A model generated the notes under the pieces. It was not told the origin of the DNA. It searched no databases and was given only the letters and a program-made list of their open reading frames with translations. 64,000 nt of DNA from Maribacter sp. PR1 (GTDB lineage: Bacteria > Bacteroidota > Bacteroidia > Flavobacteriales > Flavobacteriaceae): contig NZ_JAQPCG010000010.1 in the NCBI RefSeq assembly GCF_028464145.1, positions 62,001 to 126,000 on the forward strand, given 5' to 3'. Every line of letters begins with the position of its first letter. Position 1 is the first letter of the stretch. Made by a program: the position numbers and the translations under genes. Shown here in pieces: positions 28,663-38,812 of this stretch.

Positions 28663-28842
28663 ATGGGAAAACAAATGAACAAGAAAAACATGGGCAAGGG
28701 GATCGCCATTGGTATTGCCATTGGAACAGCGGTGGGCGTGGCCACTGGAAATATAGGCTTATGGCTCGCTGTTGGGGTGGCCATTGGTGTCGCCTTAGGG
28801 ACTACCGTAAAGAAGAAAAATCAATCTAACGAAGACAAATAG
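28663..28842 (+). CDS. Small glycine-zipper membrane protein
   Basis: A 59-residue protein with repeated glycines spaced as a glycine zipper (GKGIAIGIAIGTAVGVATG, then AVGVAIGVALG), a basic start and an acidic tail. It is typical of small inner-membrane proteins of unknown function. Start choice is uncertain: ATGs at 28636 (68 residues), 28663 and 28675 are all in frame. I prefer 28663 because the sequence before it is A-rich, as is usual upstream of genes in this phylum. Confidence 0.55.
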   Translation: MGKQMNKKNMGKGIAIGIAIGTAVGVATGNIGLWLAVGVAIGVALGTTVKKKNQSNEDK

Positions 28843-28910
28843 CTTAGTTTCGGCCTAAAGCGGTACATTTAAGGTAAAGTATATAACGGGACAACCATTC
28901 ATCAATCGCG

Positions 28911-30755
28911 ATGCATATGGCTAAAATCAATCAAAAAATGAAATCAAAATTCATCGCCTTAGTAGCCTTGACTCTAGTGCTATCCTGCGCAGAGAAAGAC
29001 AAAACGCCGGAGCCGGCCAATGACAAAATCACGGCTGTAGAAAGCAATCTTACGCTACCCGTTTATATAGAAGGCGATAATACCTTTACCCTTGAGGAAC
29101 GTATGGAACATTATGGGGTGCCCGGGGTAAGTATTACGGTAATCCACGAGGGCGAGATTGCATGGGTGAAAACCTATGGTGTTATGGATAAGGAAAGCCC
29201 GGCCCCCGTGACCGAAAACACCTTGTTCCAAGCGGCCTCCATCAGTAAACCGGTTTCGGCCTATGCGGCCTTACGTTTGGTGGAGCAGGGAAAAATAGAT
29301 TTGGATGCGGATATCAATACCCAATTACAGTCTTGGCAATTGCCGGAGAGCGAATTTACAACGGAGAAGAAGGTTACCCTTAAAAACCTGCTCAACCATT
29401 CTGCTGGGACTACCGTACATGGGTTTTTGGGCTACAGTCCCGACCTCCCTGTTCCTACTTTGATACAGGCTTTAAACGGTGAACCGCCTGCGAATTCACC
29501 CGCGGTTATCGTAGACAAGGTTCCGGAGGAAAGTTTTAGATACTCCGGTGGTGGGTACAATGTGGTACAACAATTAATGATCGATGTGGAAGGCAAGTCC
29601 TTTCCCGAAATTATAAAGGAGCAGGTGTTGCAGCCCTTGGATATGCAACACAGTAGTTTTGATCAGCCTTTGACACCACCGCGGTTAGACTTGGCGGCAA
29701 CGGGCTATTTACCGGATGGAAGTATGACGAAGGGAAAACGACATACCTATCCCGAAATGGCGCCGGCAGGGCTATGGACGACTTCGGAAGATCTGGCCAA
29801 GTTTGCCATAAACATTCAAAAGACGTTGAAAGGAGAAAGTACCTTGGGATTGTCCCAGGAGATGACGACAAAAATGTTGACGCCCTTCGTGGAAGATAAT
29901 GTAGGGCTAGGCATTTTTCTTAATACAAAGAAGGACGAAGTGTATTTTGGACATGGTGGCTGGAACGAAGGTTTTTCCAGTGAATTGATAGCCCATAAGG
30001 ATAAAGGCTATGGCGTGGTGATTATGATCAATTCCAATCATCCCAATTTTATTTCAGAACTTATTCGGTCCGTGGCCTTGACCTACGAATGGGACGATTA
30101 TTTCCCGAAGTATCAAAAATTACCGACGGATCCAGAAGGGATGACCGATATTACAGGTAAATATCTGGTTCGGGGATATGATTTTATCGAAGTGGTGGAG
30201 GAAAACGACCAACTGATGTATAGAAACGGTGCCGAAGAAGACCTAACGGAACTGATCAAGGTTTCGGACAGTTCCTATGTGGTGCGCGATTTTGATGTTC
30301 TTTTTCAATTCAAGGAAAACCCCGAAACGGAAAATAGTGATATTCATATCATCGATTCGGGTACCATGGAGCCACGGGCAGTTTATGGCAAGCTCGCTGA
30401 AGATTCAAAACTTCCATTACTTATGCTTATGGAAGGTGATTTTGAAAGGGCATTAGGGGCGTACCAAGCCTTGATGAAAAAGGACAAAAATGACCCTGCG
30501 GTTAGTGAGGATAATTTAAATCGGTTAGGATATCGATTTTTGGAGAAAGACAAGAACGAAGTGGCCCGAGATATTTTTAAGGTCAATACCATCCTATATC
30601 CAGACAGCTTCAATGTGTACGATAGTTATGCGGAGGCGTGTATGAAAATGGGGCAGACCGATTTGGCGATTGAAAATTATAAAAAATCACTGAGTCTAAA
30701 CCCTCAAAACCAAAACGCCAAGGATCAATTGGATAAGTTGGAAGAGAGGCAATAG
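28911..30755 (+). CDS. Lipoprotein beta-lactamase-fold serine hydrolase with TPR tail
   Basis: A 614-residue lipoprotein with lipobox LVLSC (Cys26 from this start; a start at 28938, MKSKFIALVALT, would also fit). The catalytic motif is S110-ISK113 (AASISKPVS); YSGGGY near residue 210 is the second motif; GHGGWNEG is the third. The C-terminal 130 residues include TPR-like repeats ending VYDSYAEACMKMGQTDLAIE, closely matching the tail of the paralogue at 20270. The two are clearly related by duplication or domain sharing. Predicted periplasmic esterase or peptidase of unknown substrate. Confidence 0.83.
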   Translation: MHMAKINQKMKSKFIALVALTLVLSCAEKDKTPEPANDKITAVESNLTLPVYIEGDNTFTLEERMEHYGVPGVSITVIHEGEIAWVKTYGVMDKESPAPVTENTLFQAASISKPVSAYAALRLVEQGKIDLDADINTQLQSWQLPESEFTTEKKVTLKNLLNHSAGTTVHGFLGYSPDLPVPTLIQALNGEPPANSPAVIVDKVPEESFRYSGGGYNVVQQLMIDVEGKSFPEIIKEQVLQPLDMQHSSFDQPLTPPRLDLAATGYLPDGSMTKGKRHTYPEMAPAGLWTTSEDLAKFAINIQKTLKGESTLGLSQEMTTKMLTPFVEDNVGLGIFLNTKKDEVYFGHGGWNEGFSSELIAHKDKGYGVVIMINSNHPNFISELIRSVALTYEWDDYFPKYQKLPTDPEGMTDITGKYLVRGYDFIEVVEENDQLMYRNGAEEDLTELIKVSDSSYVVRDFDVLFQFKENPETENSDIHIIDSGTMEPRAVYGKLAEDSKLPLLMLMEGDFERALGAYQALMKKDKNDPAVSEDNLNRLGYRFLEKDKNEVARDIFKVNTILYPDSFNVYDSYAEACMKMGQTDLAIENYKKSLSLNPQNQNAKDQLDKLEERQ

Positions 30756-30879
30756 CACTTATGTACGCGTGTTTTATTTAAGTATTTAATTTCACCGACG
30801 TATTTCTTTAAATGATTAAAAGACAGTGCCATATAAAACTCGTAACTTACCATTCATCATCATCAAAAAACCTTTACCC

Positions 30880-32376
30880 TTGAAAATTTATATTTTTCTT
30901 CTAGTATCGTTACTAGCAACAACCTGTTTTCCACAAAATGAAGAAGTATTTTTAAATAAAGAAGAGGTCCAAGAGGATTTAAAAATCTTGGACGAACTCC
31001 TTCAAAATAAATCCTCCTACCAAGGTCTTAACGGATATGATTATCAAAAGGATTTTAAGAGTCTGCTGGAGCGGGTCGATAACAACCCGATTACCCAAAG
31101 TGAATTTGGATTATTCCTGACCAGAACTATCGGGAAAATAGGCGATAGGCACGCTAATGTGAAGGGCTATGATTTACCGGAAAGCCTTTATTTTCCGTTT
31201 ACGTTTGCCCCTCTAGAAGACAAGATTGTCGTGGTACAATATAATCGTAGTAAAAAGCAATTCGGGTACTGGAACAAGGATTTCCCGTATCTAAAAGCAA
31301 TCAATGACATTCCCATAGCTGAAATACTTCCTAAAATCCGTCCGGAGGACGCTATGGCACCAGAAAAGTCCTATACGCTCAGGGCTGTCCGGGATTTAAG
31401 AGATATTGAAACGGTCTTCGCCATTTTGGACTTGGAGCTGCCCAACCCTATTTCTATAACCCTTACCACTAAAAATGGTGATGAGAAGGAAGTGAACGTT
31501 ACCTTAGTTTCCGATGACGAAAAGGCCTATCTGTGGGACGAACGTTTTGGTTATAAAAATTTCTTTTTGAACGAGGCCAAGCGGAATGACCCGGATATTT
31601 TAAAATCCTATTTTTCGTTGGATGAAAATATAGGGTACATACAAATTGTGGATATGTTCAGCAGAGAGGATAGCCCCCCATTTTTTCAATTGCTTCGTGA
31701 ATTTATGGAAGAGGCCAAAAATAGTAAGGCCTTAATTGTCGATGTAAGAAACAATGGCGGGGGAACTCGTGATTTGGTACAGGAATTGGCCGGTTATTTT
31801 GTACACCCCGATTCTGTTTATGTGGTCAATGCCACACGACAACGAGGAGAGCTACCACTGAATGTGGAACTAAAAGAGCGATTGAACCTACGCTATTTAT
31901 TTTCGAGAGACGAACTTACTAAAAGGGAACAAAATAAGGTAGATGCTTTTATGGCCTCTTTTGTACCCATGTACGATTTGGATGATACAAAATATAGCGA
32001 CTACCATTATTACATTCTTAATGGACAAAAATTGTCCCAAAATAAATACCACTACCAGAAACCGATTTATATTATGGCCAATGAGCGAACCTTTAGTGCG
32101 GCCTCGCTCTTTGTTTCGGTACTTAAAGACTTGCCGAATATTAAAGTAGTAGGCGTGACCACGGATGGCTCAAGTGGCAACAGCGAACGCTTTGAACTAC
32201 CGAATTCCGGGGTACGTGGAAAAATAAGTACCATGGTTTCCTATCAAAAGAACGGGAAAATTTTGGACGGAATTGGAACGGAACCCGATATCGTCATCGA
32301 AAGGAACTTAGACCAAGCCTTCTTTACGGACGATTATCAATTGAGCCAATTGAAAGAGGTGATAACGGATAAATAA
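30880..32376 (+). CDS. Exported S41-family peptidase
   Basis: A 498-residue protein of the C-terminal-processing (S41) peptidase family. ALIVDVRNNGGGTRD and ERTFSAASLFV (with the likely nucleophile Ser in TFSAA) are the family landmarks, followed by GVTTDGSSGNSERFELPNSG. No PDZ domain is obvious, which suggests the tricorn/IRBP-type branch. I prefer the TTG at 30880, which gives a compact signal peptide (MKIYIFLLVSLLATTCFPQ), over GTG 30826, which adds 18 odd residues; the choice is uncertain. It stands alone in direction with the VOC gene 69 bases downstream. Substrate unknown. Confidence 0.8.
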   Translation: MKIYIFLLVSLLATTCFPQNEEVFLNKEEVQEDLKILDELLQNKSSYQGLNGYDYQKDFKSLLERVDNNPITQSEFGLFLTRTIGKIGDRHANVKGYDLPESLYFPFTFAPLEDKIVVVQYNRSKKQFGYWNKDFPYLKAINDIPIAEILPKIRPEDAMAPEKSYTLRAVRDLRDIETVFAILDLELPNPISITLTTKNGDEKEVNVTLVSDDEKAYLWDERFGYKNFFLNEAKRNDPDILKSYFSLDENIGYIQIVDMFSREDSPPFFQLLREFMEEAKNSKALIVDVRNNGGGTRDLVQELAGYFVHPDSVYVVNATRQRGELPLNVELKERLNLRYLFSRDELTKREQNKVDAFMASFVPMYDLDDTKYSDYHYYILNGQKLSQNKYHYQKPIYIMANERTFSAASLFVSVLKDLPNIKVVGVTTDGSSGNSERFELPNSGVRGKISTMVSYQKNGKILDGIGTEPDIVIERNLDQAFFTDDYQLSQLKEVITDK

Positions 32377-32445
32377 ATATAGTTTAACACATTTTGGGTA
32401 ATTTGGGAGAAAGTAAATTTTATACGAAATAAAAATAAGTGACCT

Positions 32446-32868
32446 GTGTCAAAAAAAAATTCTGAAATACAAATTGATTTTTTAGACCATGTGGCTATTC
32501 GCGTCAAGGATATGGAGGCCTCTGCCCAATGGTACCAAAAAATCTTGGGGCTTAAGAAATATAAGCTGTCCAAATGGGGGGATTTCCCCATTTTTTTGTT
32601 GGCGGGCAAAGCGGGTATAGCTCTGTTTCCGGCAAATTCTGATGACCCTAAACTAGATTTGGGTTCAAGAAATGTGAAAATTGACCACTTCGCTTTCAAC
32701 GTTAATCAGGAAAATTTTAAAAAGGCAATAAAACGGTATAAGGAATTAAACCTAGAATTTTCCATTCAGGACCACCATTATTTTGATTCCATTTATACCC
32801 AAGACCCGGACGGGCATACGGTGGAACTTACTTCTATAAAGGTTAATGAGACCGACTTTTATAAATAA
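32446..32868 (+). CDS. VOC-family (glyoxalase-like) protein
   Basis: A 140-residue metal-binding VOC protein. The paired beta-alpha-beta units show the usual ligand positions: DHVAIRVKDME and VKIDHFAFNV (His residues) and GHTVELTSI (Glu near residue 128). It starts with GTG at 32446. The family includes glyoxalases, fosfomycin-resistance-like proteins and dioxygenases; no more exact name is justified. A small membrane-protein gene follows. Confidence 0.75.
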   Translation: MSKKNSEIQIDFLDHVAIRVKDMEASAQWYQKILGLKKYKLSKWGDFPIFLLAGKAGIALFPANSDDPKLDLGSRNVKIDHFAFNVNQENFKKAIKRYKELNLEFSIQDHHYFDSIYTQDPDGHTVELTSIKVNETDFYK

Positions 32869-32926
32869 TTATGGTAGGTTCAATATTGCAATTAATAAAT
32901 TAGTATCAACCCAAAAGAATACAAAT

Positions 32927-33109
32927 ATGACGAAGCCAAAAAAAATGAAAAGATTAGGCGCCATTTTTTTGTTTACTTGGTTGGGTATGTACTTATTCCA
33001 TTTGTACCATGACGAAGGTTTTAACCAGGACGGTGCGAGTACGGTTTTCTTGGTGTTGGGATTAACGTTTTTCATTTCGGGTACGTATCAAGAAAGAAAA
33101 AAGAACTAA
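32927..33109 (+). CDS. Small two-helix membrane protein
   Basis: A 60-residue protein (MTKPKKMKRLGAIFLFTWLG...) with two hydrophobic segments (AIFLFTWLGMYLFHLY and TVFLVLGLTFFISGT) and a basic C-terminus. The ATG at 32927 is preferred over 32846, since a start there would overlap the VOC gene and add 27 unlikely residues. Function unknown. Confidence 0.55.
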   Translation: MTKPKKMKRLGAIFLFTWLGMYLFHLYHDEGFNQDGASTVFLVLGLTFFISGTYQERKKN

Positions 33110-33190
33110 ACACTATGAAGAGATTTGCTACTGAAAAGCAACCTTTTTTCTTTTAAAACGTCTTTTGTATAACAAACTATTTTTATAGGG

Positions 33191-33637
33191 ATGAAACCAC
33201 TTTTTAAATTTTTTATATTATCGCTGTTAGTCTTTTTAAGCTGTTCCAAAAATGATGACGATGTCTCCTATGATTTGGTAGGGAGCTGGAAAGTAACGTA
33301 CTATATTACGGCAGGTGATCTCAGGATAACCAAACAAAACAGTCCCACCTGGCCGGAAGTTAACGGGGGTGAAATCACGGCAACATTTGGCGAGCCAGAT
33401 GATGGGGGAGAGGGAATACTTTCTGGATTATCCGTAAGCAATTCTTACACCGGTAGTTATCGTGCAAAAGAAAATGGTGAAATGTCCATAGGGTTTATTG
33501 CTTCTACACTTGCCAATGAACCGGAATGGACTTCTTTATATAACATAAGTGCCGCCCAAGAATATGAAGTCAAGGGCGATGAACTTTTTATCTTTTATAA
33601 CGATAGGACAGACGCCATTGTGTTTGAGCGCTATTGA
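33191..33637 (+). CDS. Lipocalin-like lipoprotein
   Basis: A 148-residue lipoprotein with signal VFLSC (Cys18), a SKNDDDV linker, then a beta-rich domain beginning LVGSWKVTYY. This GSW opening and the length are typical of lipocalin-like small lipoproteins in Bacteroidota. Ligand unknown. It lies between two unrelated genes, with no clear operon partners. Confidence 0.65.
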   Translation: MKPLFKFFILSLLVFLSCSKNDDDVSYDLVGSWKVTYYITAGDLRITKQNSPTWPEVNGGEITATFGEPDDGGEGILSGLSVSNSYTGSYRAKENGEMSIGFIASTLANEPEWTSLYNISAAQEYEVKGDELFIFYNDRTDAIVFERY

Positions 33638-33729
33638 GATTTTCTCTTCAATAATTTGATATAGCTTCTCCCAGACCATAGACAAGATTTGGAAAAGGCT
33701 ACCTTTGAGCGTTTTAGTAGTTAAAATCG

Positions 33730-34242
33730 ATGAAAATAGGCGAAACCAATAGACTTGTTATCTCAGAGGCCAAAAATGCTGATGCCGATTTCTTTTACAC
33801 CCTGTTAAACAGTTCATCCTGGCTAAAGCATATTGGGGACCGAGGGATAAAAAACAAAAAGGATGCCGTTGGTTATATTGAAGGAAGTTTAATGAAATCT
33901 TACCTTGAAAATGGATTCGGACTCTATAAAGTGTCCATAAAGGAAACTAACACGCCCATAGGTGTTTGTGGGTTTTTAAAACGGGATTACTTGGATGCTC
34001 CTGATATCGGCTTTGCCGTGTTACCAGAATATAAAGGATTAGGTTATATGTTGGAAGCAGCCTCGGAAATGATGCAATATGGAAAGAATACCTTGGGCTT
34101 TACCAAAATCCTTGCGGTTACTACGGAAAGTAACGAGCGATCCAAGAAATTATTAAGGAAATTAAACCTTGCTCCAGTGGGTACGGTTAATGCTAATGAA
34201 AAGGGTGTTCCGTTTTTACTGTTTTCAAATCAACCCCAATAA
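33730..34242 (+). CDS. GNAT-family N-acetyltransferase (RimJ/RimL-like)
   Basis: A 170-residue acetyltransferase. The acetyl-CoA-binding motif is PEYKGLGYMLEAA near residue 100, and SNERSKKLLRKLNLAPVG lies near 138. The overall layout resembles RimJ/RimL-type enzymes that acetylate protein N-termini or small molecules. It ends 15 bases from the stop of the convergent molybdenum oxidoreductase gene. Confidence 0.8.
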   Translation: MKIGETNRLVISEAKNADADFFYTLLNSSSWLKHIGDRGIKNKKDAVGYIEGSLMKSYLENGFGLYKVSIKETNTPIGVCGFLKRDYLDAPDIGFAVLPEYKGLGYMLEAASEMMQYGKNTLGFTKILAVTTESNERSKKLLRKLNLAPVGTVNANEKGVPFLLFSNQPQ

Positions 34243-34257
34243 AAGGAACAATTGTGT

Positions 34258-36507
34258 TTACCCTAAAAGTTCCCTGTCCTTTAAAAAGGGTTGTCTGTAA
34301 TGACGTTTTCCGGTGGCTTTGTACATCGCATTTGCGATAGCCGCAAAAATAGGAGGGAAAGTGGGTTCCCCTAAACCTGTAGGACTCACATCGCTTTCTA
34401 CAAAATGAACATCAATTTTTTTGGGAGCTTCGCGCATACGGATCATGCGATAGGTATCAAAATTGTTTTGGTCTGGAACCCCATCCCTAAAAGTGATTTC
34501 TCCGTAAAGTGCGTTTCCAATTCCGTCCACGATACCACCCTCGGCAAGGTTGGTGGCAGCATCTGGATTAACAACAATTCCACAATCTACAGCACAGGTC
34601 ACTTTATCTATAATGGGTTTATTGTTTTCCCATTTTAAGTCCAACACCTGAGCGGCATAGGAATTATGACAAAAATAAGCAGCTACCCCTCGGGACACTC
34701 CGTCTTCCTTATTCTCCCATCCGGATTTCTCCTTGACCAGTTTTAGGACCCCGGCATAACGTTCGGGATCATAGTCGTTCTCTTCTCCGACAGGGTTGTT
34801 TTTTGCGCGTTCCAATAACTCCAACCGGAAATCGATGGGGTCTTTGCCAACAGCTTCGGCAACTTCGTCCAAAAAGGATTGCTCCGCACAGGCTATAAAG
34901 TTAGAACTAGGTGCCCTAAAGGATCCAACGGTGAGGTTGCTATCTATGGTCCAATCCTCGGCCAAATAATTTTCTACAGTTCCAGCAGGAAAGCGGTTTT
35001 GATGCAAGGGACTCTGAGGAATACCACCAGTCCTTACATGGAAGGCAACCAGTTTGTTGTCCTTGTCCACACCTGCCCTATAAGTTGCCCTGTAGGAGGG
35101 TCGATAAATACCGTCCGTCATATCATCTTCCCGCGAATAGACCAATTTTACGGGGGCCTTCATCTTTTGGGAAATCAATGCCGCCTCAACCAGCCAATGG
35201 GCATAGGACCTACGTCCATAGCCCCCACCCAGGCGGGTCATTTGAATATCGATATTTTCTATGGGCATTCCTAAACGCGCAGATAATGTCTGCTCTGTAA
35301 GTTCCGGTTTCTGCAAGGGTCCAATAAGTTCCGCTTTTTCATCGGTTACATCGGCAAAAAAGTTCATGGGTTCCATACAGTTATGGGCTAAAAAAGGAGC
35401 CGTATAGGTTGCTTCGATAACCCTTTCCGCATTTTTAAAAGCAGCTTCTGGATTTCCGTCCTTACGTTTTACCGTTGCAGTATTGGAAGCCAAAGCCTCC
35501 ATTTGTGCATAATGGTTTGTGGTACTTTCCAGTCCTGAAGGAGTGTGTTCCTCCCATTTTCTGCCAAATCGGTCCCGACTTTCCGTGCTACTTTCTATGG
35601 GTTCACATTCAATTTTCAATGCTTTTTTGGCTTGCATCACTTCCCAAGTGGAATTTCCAACAATAACAGCCACTTCGTTAAAGGTTCTCGTATCAAAAAA
35701 GGCCTTCTCATAACCGTCGTTAAATACCTTAATGGTAAAGACATCCTTGATACCGGGCATTTTTTTGGCTTCGCTGTCATCGATGGATTTTAATTTTAAT
35801 CCGAAAGCAGGGGGATGTACAATCATGGCGGTCAACATTCCTTCTCTAAAGGTATCCACTCCAAACAACGGTTGACCGGTGACTATCTTATGGCCATCCA
35901 CATTTTTTTGGGAAGTACCAATGATAGTAAAATCCTTAATGTCCTTTAATTGAATTTCTTCCGGTACTTTCATTGTTGCTGCAGCTGATGCCATTTCGCC
36001 ATAGGTAGCACTCCTGTCGCTGGCTTTATGCTGCAAGATACCTGCCGAGGTACTGATTTCATCTGAAGGTACTCGCCACTCCTTGGCCGCAGCGGCAATG
36101 AGCATGGCTTTGGCAGAAGCACCGGCCATTCTTAGGCCTTCCCACCCCCTTCGTATGGATTGACTTCCACCGAGAAATTGAAAGGAAAAGGCATTCGTGT
36201 CCAACGGTGCTTGTTCAACGATAACATTCTTCCAATCTACATCGAGCTCATCGGCCACAATCATGGGCATGGAGGTCTTTATATTTTGTCCCCCTTCTGG
36301 GTTCGGTGACAAAATGGTCACCTGTCCATTATCGGCAATCTTTAAATATCCGTTGATTTTGAACCACTCCTCGGGTAGCTGGCTCACTTCTTCCGGTGAC
36401 ATTTTGCAGGAAGCCAGCCAGTTAAAACTTAGCATTATTCCACCACCGGCCAAAGAACTTCTTTTTATAAAAGATCGGCGTCCAATTTTGGTTTTAGCGG
36501 TAGTCAT
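34258..36507 (-). CDS. Molybdopterin-binding large subunit, isoquinoline 1-oxidoreductase beta type (copy 1)
   Basis: A 749-residue large subunit of the xanthine dehydrogenase/aldehyde oxidase superfamily, IorB-like, that hydroxylates or oxidises heterocycles or aldehydes at a molybdenum centre. It has a twin-arginine signal (IGRRSFIK, Arg10-Arg11) and then WLASC with C34, a plausible lipobox, suggesting a Tat-exported lipoprotein. The catalytic GEP motif is in GLGEPTFPPI near the C-terminus. It is the third gene of the operon 39280-34258: small subunit, copy 2, copy 1, with a 29-base gap to copy 2. Substrate unknown. Confidence 0.88.
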   Translation of the reverse strand: MTTAKTKIGRRSFIKRSSLAGGGIMLSFNWLASCKMSPEEVSQLPEEWFKINGYLKIADNGQVTILSPNPEGGQNIKTSMPMIVADELDVDWKNVIVEQAPLDTNAFSFQFLGGSQSIRRGWEGLRMAGASAKAMLIAAAAKEWRVPSDEISTSAGILQHKASDRSATYGEMASAAATMKVPEEIQLKDIKDFTIIGTSQKNVDGHKIVTGQPLFGVDTFREGMLTAMIVHPPAFGLKLKSIDDSEAKKMPGIKDVFTIKVFNDGYEKAFFDTRTFNEVAVIVGNSTWEVMQAKKALKIECEPIESSTESRDRFGRKWEEHTPSGLESTTNHYAQMEALASNTATVKRKDGNPEAAFKNAERVIEATYTAPFLAHNCMEPMNFFADVTDEKAELIGPLQKPELTEQTLSARLGMPIENIDIQMTRLGGGYGRRSYAHWLVEAALISQKMKAPVKLVYSREDDMTDGIYRPSYRATYRAGVDKDNKLVAFHVRTGGIPQSPLHQNRFPAGTVENYLAEDWTIDSNLTVGSFRAPSSNFIACAEQSFLDEVAEAVGKDPIDFRLELLERAKNNPVGEENDYDPERYAGVLKLVKEKSGWENKEDGVSRGVAAYFCHNSYAAQVLDLKWENNKPIIDKVTCAVDCGIVVNPDAATNLAEGGIVDGIGNALYGEITFRDGVPDQNNFDTYRMIRMREAPKKIDVHFVESDVSPTGLGEPTFPPIFAAIANAMYKATGKRHYRQPFLKDRELLG

Positions 36508-36536
36508 TTATTAGGGCATTAAGGTTCGTTTGACTA

Positions 36537-38807
36537 TTAACCGACCAACGGTGGTTTGTCCGTTATGAAGGGTTGATGATAATGTCTTCTTCCTGTAGCC
36601 TTATACAGCGCATTCGCCAAAGCACCCATAATAGGGGGAAATGGCGGTTCGCCCATACCTGTAGGGTCTATGTCATTTTGCACAAAATGTGTTTCAATGG
36701 ATTTTGGCGCTTCGCTATGCCGAATCAATCTATATCGGTCAAAGTTGTTCTGTTCTGGGGCGCCATCCTTAAAGGTAAGGCCACTATACATGGCATGGCC
36801 AATTCCGTCAATAGCTCCTCCTTCGGATAGGTTAGATGCCGCATCCGGATTTACAACAATACCACAATCAATGGCAGCAGTAACTTTTTGTACAATGGGT
36901 TTGTTATTTTCCATGACCATATCCAATACTTGGGCTACATAACTCTGGTGGCAGAAGTATGCAGATACCCCTCTGTGTACGCCAGCTTCGGCTTGGCCCC
37001 AATTCGCTTTTTCCTTTACTAATTCCAGCACACCTGCATATCGGACGGCATCATAATCGTTGGTTTCCTTTTCCCCGACTGGGTTCTCTTGGGCACGTTT
37101 CAATAGTTCCAATCTGAAATCAATTGGGTCCTTGCCCATTTCCTCGGCCAATTCATCCAAAAAGGACTGTTCCGCCCCAGCGATAAAATTGGAGCGTGGG
37201 GCTCTAAATGCACCAGTTGTAATATTGGAGTTCATGGTAAAGTCCTCGGCTAAATAATTGTCAATGGCTCCAGCAGGGAATCGATTGGCAAAAATGGGGC
37301 TTTCCGGAATTCCCCCTCCCTTTACATGAAATGCTGTCAAATTATTATCTGCATCCAGGGCTGCCCGGTAAGTGGCATAATAGGCGGGGCGATAAATCCC
37401 TTGAGTCATATCATCTTCTCGGCTATAGACCAGTTTTACAGGAGCTTTCATCTTTTTAGATATCAAAGCGGTCTCCACCATAAAATGGCCGTACAACCTT
37501 CTCCCAAAACCACCTCCTTGTCGTGTCATCTGAATATCAATGCTCTCCAATGGTAATCCCAAAACTTCGGCAACGGCGGGTTCCATCCATTCCGGTGTTT
37601 GTGTAGGACCTAATAATTCGGCATGGTCTTCCGTAACATGGGCAAAGAAGTTCATGGGTTCCATGGTATTGTGCGCCAAGAAGGGACAACTATAACTTCG
37701 CTCGATTATTTTTGCGGCATTTTTGAAGGCGGTTTCAGGGTCGCCATCTTTACGTGCAACCTTTCCTTTAGTACTGATTAGATCCTTTAGTTTAGTGGTG
37801 TGGGTTTCGGAATCTTCCATACCTGCGGGGAAGGTAACTTCCATCTCATTACCGAACATGGTTACGGTTTCCGTAATATCTGATGTGTTTTCCCATTCGA
37901 CGTTCAGGGCTTTCTTGGCTTGAAATACCTGCCAGGTGCTTTCCCCTACCACAGCGACCAACTCGTTAAAGGCTGTAAAATGGAAGGTATTCTTTTTGTA
38001 ATCTTCATCATATAGTTTAATGGAAAAAACGTCGTGAATTCCTGGCATTTTTTTGACGGACTCGGCATCAAAGGATTTTAGTTTCATGCCAAAAGCGGGC
38101 GGATGTACTAAGGATGCGATCAACATGTCTTCTCGCTGTACGTCCAATCCAAATAAGGGTTGGCCTGTTATTATTTTTTTGCCATCCACATTTTTACGTG
38201 ATGTTCCAATAATTGAAAAATCCGCAATTTCCTTTAATTCTATTTCTTCGGGTACTTCCAAACTGGCCGCCGCCGACGCCATTTCGCCATATCCAGCGGA
38301 ATTGCCACTTGCCTCGTGCGAAAGAACACCGGCAATTGCGGTAATTTCCCCGACGGGTACTTGCCAGGTCCTGGCAGCCGCCTCTTTGAGCATTTGCCGT
38401 GCAGTTGCCCCTGCCATACGAAGGTTTTGCCAAGAGCTGCTAATTGATCTACTGCCACCAGCTACCTGCCAACTGTACAGATTTGTATTTAATGGAGCTT
38501 GCTCAACGACCACATTTTTCCAATCCACCTCCAGTTCGTCGGCCACGATCATGGGCATGGAAGTCCTAACGTTCTGACCAATTTCGGGATTGGGGGACAT
38601 GATGGTAACCACCCCGTTATCCCCAATTTTTAAATATCCATTGATTTCATACCATTCCTTGGGCATTTCCAGTTCCATGGCTACGGCTTCCGCCCCTTTT
38701 GGTTTACAGGAATTCAGCCAGCTAAATCCAAGAACCAGACCACCTCCTGCAAGACTGGTGTTTTTTATAAATGCACGTCTTCCTAGTTTTGTTTTGATAT
38801 GGGTCAT
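36537..38807 (-). CDS. Molybdopterin-binding large subunit, isoquinoline 1-oxidoreductase beta type (copy 2)
   Basis: A 756-residue paralogue of the genes on either side, similar in length and motifs. Tat signal Arg10-Arg11 (LGRRAFIK), then WLNSC with C34; GMGEPPFPPI carries the molybdenum-site Glu. RQGGGFGRR and NFIAGAEQSFLDELAE are shared family signatures. It follows the iron-sulfur subunit gene by only 5 bases and precedes copy 1. Two large subunits served by one small subunit implies either alternative large partners or an unequal complex. Confidence 0.88.
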   Translation of the reverse strand: MTHIKTKLGRRAFIKNTSLAGGGLVLGFSWLNSCKPKGAEAVAMELEMPKEWYEINGYLKIGDNGVVTIMSPNPEIGQNVRTSMPMIVADELEVDWKNVVVEQAPLNTNLYSWQVAGGSRSISSSWQNLRMAGATARQMLKEAAARTWQVPVGEITAIAGVLSHEASGNSAGYGEMASAAASLEVPEEIELKEIADFSIIGTSRKNVDGKKIITGQPLFGLDVQREDMLIASLVHPPAFGMKLKSFDAESVKKMPGIHDVFSIKLYDEDYKKNTFHFTAFNELVAVVGESTWQVFQAKKALNVEWENTSDITETVTMFGNEMEVTFPAGMEDSETHTTKLKDLISTKGKVARKDGDPETAFKNAAKIIERSYSCPFLAHNTMEPMNFFAHVTEDHAELLGPTQTPEWMEPAVAEVLGLPLESIDIQMTRQGGGFGRRLYGHFMVETALISKKMKAPVKLVYSREDDMTQGIYRPAYYATYRAALDADNNLTAFHVKGGGIPESPIFANRFPAGAIDNYLAEDFTMNSNITTGAFRAPRSNFIAGAEQSFLDELAEEMGKDPIDFRLELLKRAQENPVGEKETNDYDAVRYAGVLELVKEKANWGQAEAGVHRGVSAYFCHQSYVAQVLDMVMENNKPIVQKVTAAIDCGIVVNPDAASNLSEGGAIDGIGHAMYSGLTFKDGAPEQNNFDRYRLIRHSEAPKSIETHFVQNDIDPTGMGEPPFPPIMGALANALYKATGRRHYHQPFITDKPPLVG

Positions 38808-38812
38808 CTGTT

